DNA of 32,921 nucleotides, taken from assembly GCA_947455865.1 (NCBI GenBank), contig CANGQZ010000009.1, positions 1 to 32,921 on the forward strand, in the 5' to 3' direction. The notes beneath the pieces were generated by a model that worked only from the letters and a program-made list of their open reading frames with translations, ran no database searches and had not been told where the DNA came from. The stretch comes from Sphingomonadaceae bacterium. GTDB taxonomy: Bacteria > Pseudomonadota > Alphaproteobacteria > Sphingomonadales > Sphingomonadaceae. This document shows, in pieces, positions 32,100 to 32,921 of the stretch (position 1 is its first letter; each line of letters opens with the position of its first letter). The position numbers were made by a program, and so were the translations under genes.

Positions 32100-32921
32100 T
32101 CACTTGGATTTCGCAGTGCCCCGGGCTGGTTTCTTGGGGTCCGGCTTTTTGGGCGCGGCCTTCTGGGATCCAGGCTTGCGGGGGGCGGGCTTGTTTGTCG
32201 CGGCCTTCACGGCAGGCGGTGTGACCTTGGGGGCCCCGCGCGGCACGGCCGTGATCAGCACGGATTCGAGCGCCGCAAGGGCCTCGGACTGGCAGGCCTC
32301 GCCGGCCTTCACAGGGCCGGCGGTGCTGCCGTCAACGAATGTCGCGGTGTAGCTGCAGTCAAACGCTTCGGCCGCGGCGCCGCGCAGGCGCAGGCGGAAG
32401 CCGAGGAGGGGGAGGGCCATGCCGCGGCTGCCGCAGTATTGACCGCCATCGACCCAGGGGGACAGCCAGTCCCGCCCGAGGACGGCCTGGTATTCGATGT
32501 CGGCGACGTCAAGCCCGGTGGTGGGGGCGATGGCGAAGCCTTCGATCCAGCGGCCGCTGCCGGGTTCGCCGAGGCGATCACCGAGCATACCGCCGACATC
32601 GCCGAGGCCCTGGATATGGGCGATCATGTCCATCACGCGGGGGGCGGCGGCTTCGGCCGGCGCGGGGGCCGCGGCGGGCTGGGCGACGGGGGCGGCGGTG
32701 TCGGTCAGGCGTAGGACCTGGAGATTGGGGGCCGTGCCATCGGGCGCGTCGGGCGCCTGATAGACGGTGATGAGCACATGGGCGGGGCTGCCGACCACGC
32801 GGACGAGGGCGGCGTCACCGAAGGGGCCGAGCCAGCCGTCGTCACGGAAGGTGGAGATGGTGACGGCCTCGGGGCGGCTCGACTGCCCGGGGGGCAGGGA
32901 GACGCGGACGCCGGGCAGGCC
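32100..32921 (-). CDS. Unknown protein with Lys/Pro-rich tail, N-terminus off the window
   Basis: The frame is open from the right edge to a stop at 32100, at least 273 residues; the track's start at 32798 (a GTG) is internal because clear coding sequence (STFRDDGWLGPFGDAALVRV) precedes it. Visible parts: a strand-rich segment, an Ala/Pro linker (PVAQPAAAPAPAEAAAP), a domain with two or three cysteines (GQYCGSRGM, FDCSYTATF, GEACQSEAL), and a basic low-complexity tail of KPAP/KKPDPKKP type. Cysteines suggest an extracytoplasmic protein. Codons favour GTC/CTC/GCC where upstream genes favour GTG/CTG/GCG. Not recognised. Confidence 0.65.
   Translation of the reverse strand, partial: GLPGVRVSLPPGQSSRPEAVTISTFRDDGWLGPFGDAALVRVVGSPAHVLITVYQAPDAPDGTAPNLQVLRLTDTAAPVAQPAAAPAPAEAAAPRVMDMIAHIQGLGDVGGMLGDRLGEPGSGRWIEGFAIAPTTGLDVADIEYQAVLGRDWLSPWVDGGQYCGSRGMALPLLGFRLRLRGAAAEAFDCSYTATFVDGSTAGPVKAGEACQSEALAALESVLITAVPRGAPKVTPPAVKAATNKPAPRKPGSQKAAPKKPDPKKPARGTAKSK

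Overview
The window is a chromosomal segment from a GC-rich alphaproteobacterium, most likely of the order Sphingomonadales. This rests on several gene sets and orders: mnmG-mnmE next to a DUF6489 gene, rho-hemJ-hemE, a DUF299 kinase followed by maf-aroE-coaE-dnaQ, a Pcm-like/TolC/DUF2497 operon, and small proteins of the UrcA, DUF1491, DUF2141 and DUF4345 types. No taxonomic search was possible, so genus and species are left open. I saw no tRNA, rRNA, CRISPR array, transposase or prophage.

The most important reading is that the window spans the chromosome origin. The 332-base gap between hemE (minus) and the RP001-type DUF299 gene (plus) at about 8152-8483 holds an AT-rich tract and a cluster of DnaA-box-like sequences. 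It sits in the same gene context as the known origin of Caulobacter. Nearly all genes to its left run leftward, and those immediately to its right run rightward. Two ParB-binding parS-like 16-mers lie 6-7 kb away, one between mnmG and mnmE and one inside mnmE. A DUF2497 (PopZ-type polar organiser) gene lies about 9.5 kb to the right. Origin, centromere sites and a probable pole anchor are therefore all in this window.

Layout, left to right. Positions 1-8151 hold tRNA-modification genes mnmG (cut by the left edge) and mnmE, a small DUF6489 protein, a dienelactone hydrolase, rho, a small secreted protein, hemJ, a 74-residue unknown and hemE. Positions 8152-8483 are the putative oriC. Positions 8484-14115 are a rightward, tightly packed run: PPDK/PEPS regulatory kinase, maf, aroE, coaE, dnaQ, hpf, ptsN, a hotdog thioesterase and DUF1491. 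Positions 14328-16795 hold a SleB-like wall hydrolase, a cluster of palindromes and repeats, xth-erpA and a CBS-pair protein. Positions 16942-20262 hold a small membrane protein, a 2Fe-2S ferredoxin-like protein and the Pcm-like/TolC/PopZ operon. Positions 20516-24171 hold class I fumarase followed by a LytS/LytTR two-component pair. Positions 24394-28646 hold UrcA, small membrane proteins, a phosphoesterase, a GT-C glycosyltransferase-like protein, DUF2141 and DUF4345. Positions 28716-31805 hold rpsI-rplM, an unknown exported protein and ctaA. Positions 31898-32921 hold a MerC-like gene broken after about 42 codons and an unknown gene that runs off the right edge.

Most genes are ordinary housekeeping genes. 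The points worth a second look are the oriC/parS/PopZ group, a dispersed repeat found once with a short centre and once with a long palindromic centre, a Pcm-like protein lacking the methyltransferase glycine motif, an MnmE with an altered G4 motif, and the broken MerC-like gene with a change of codon style at the right end.
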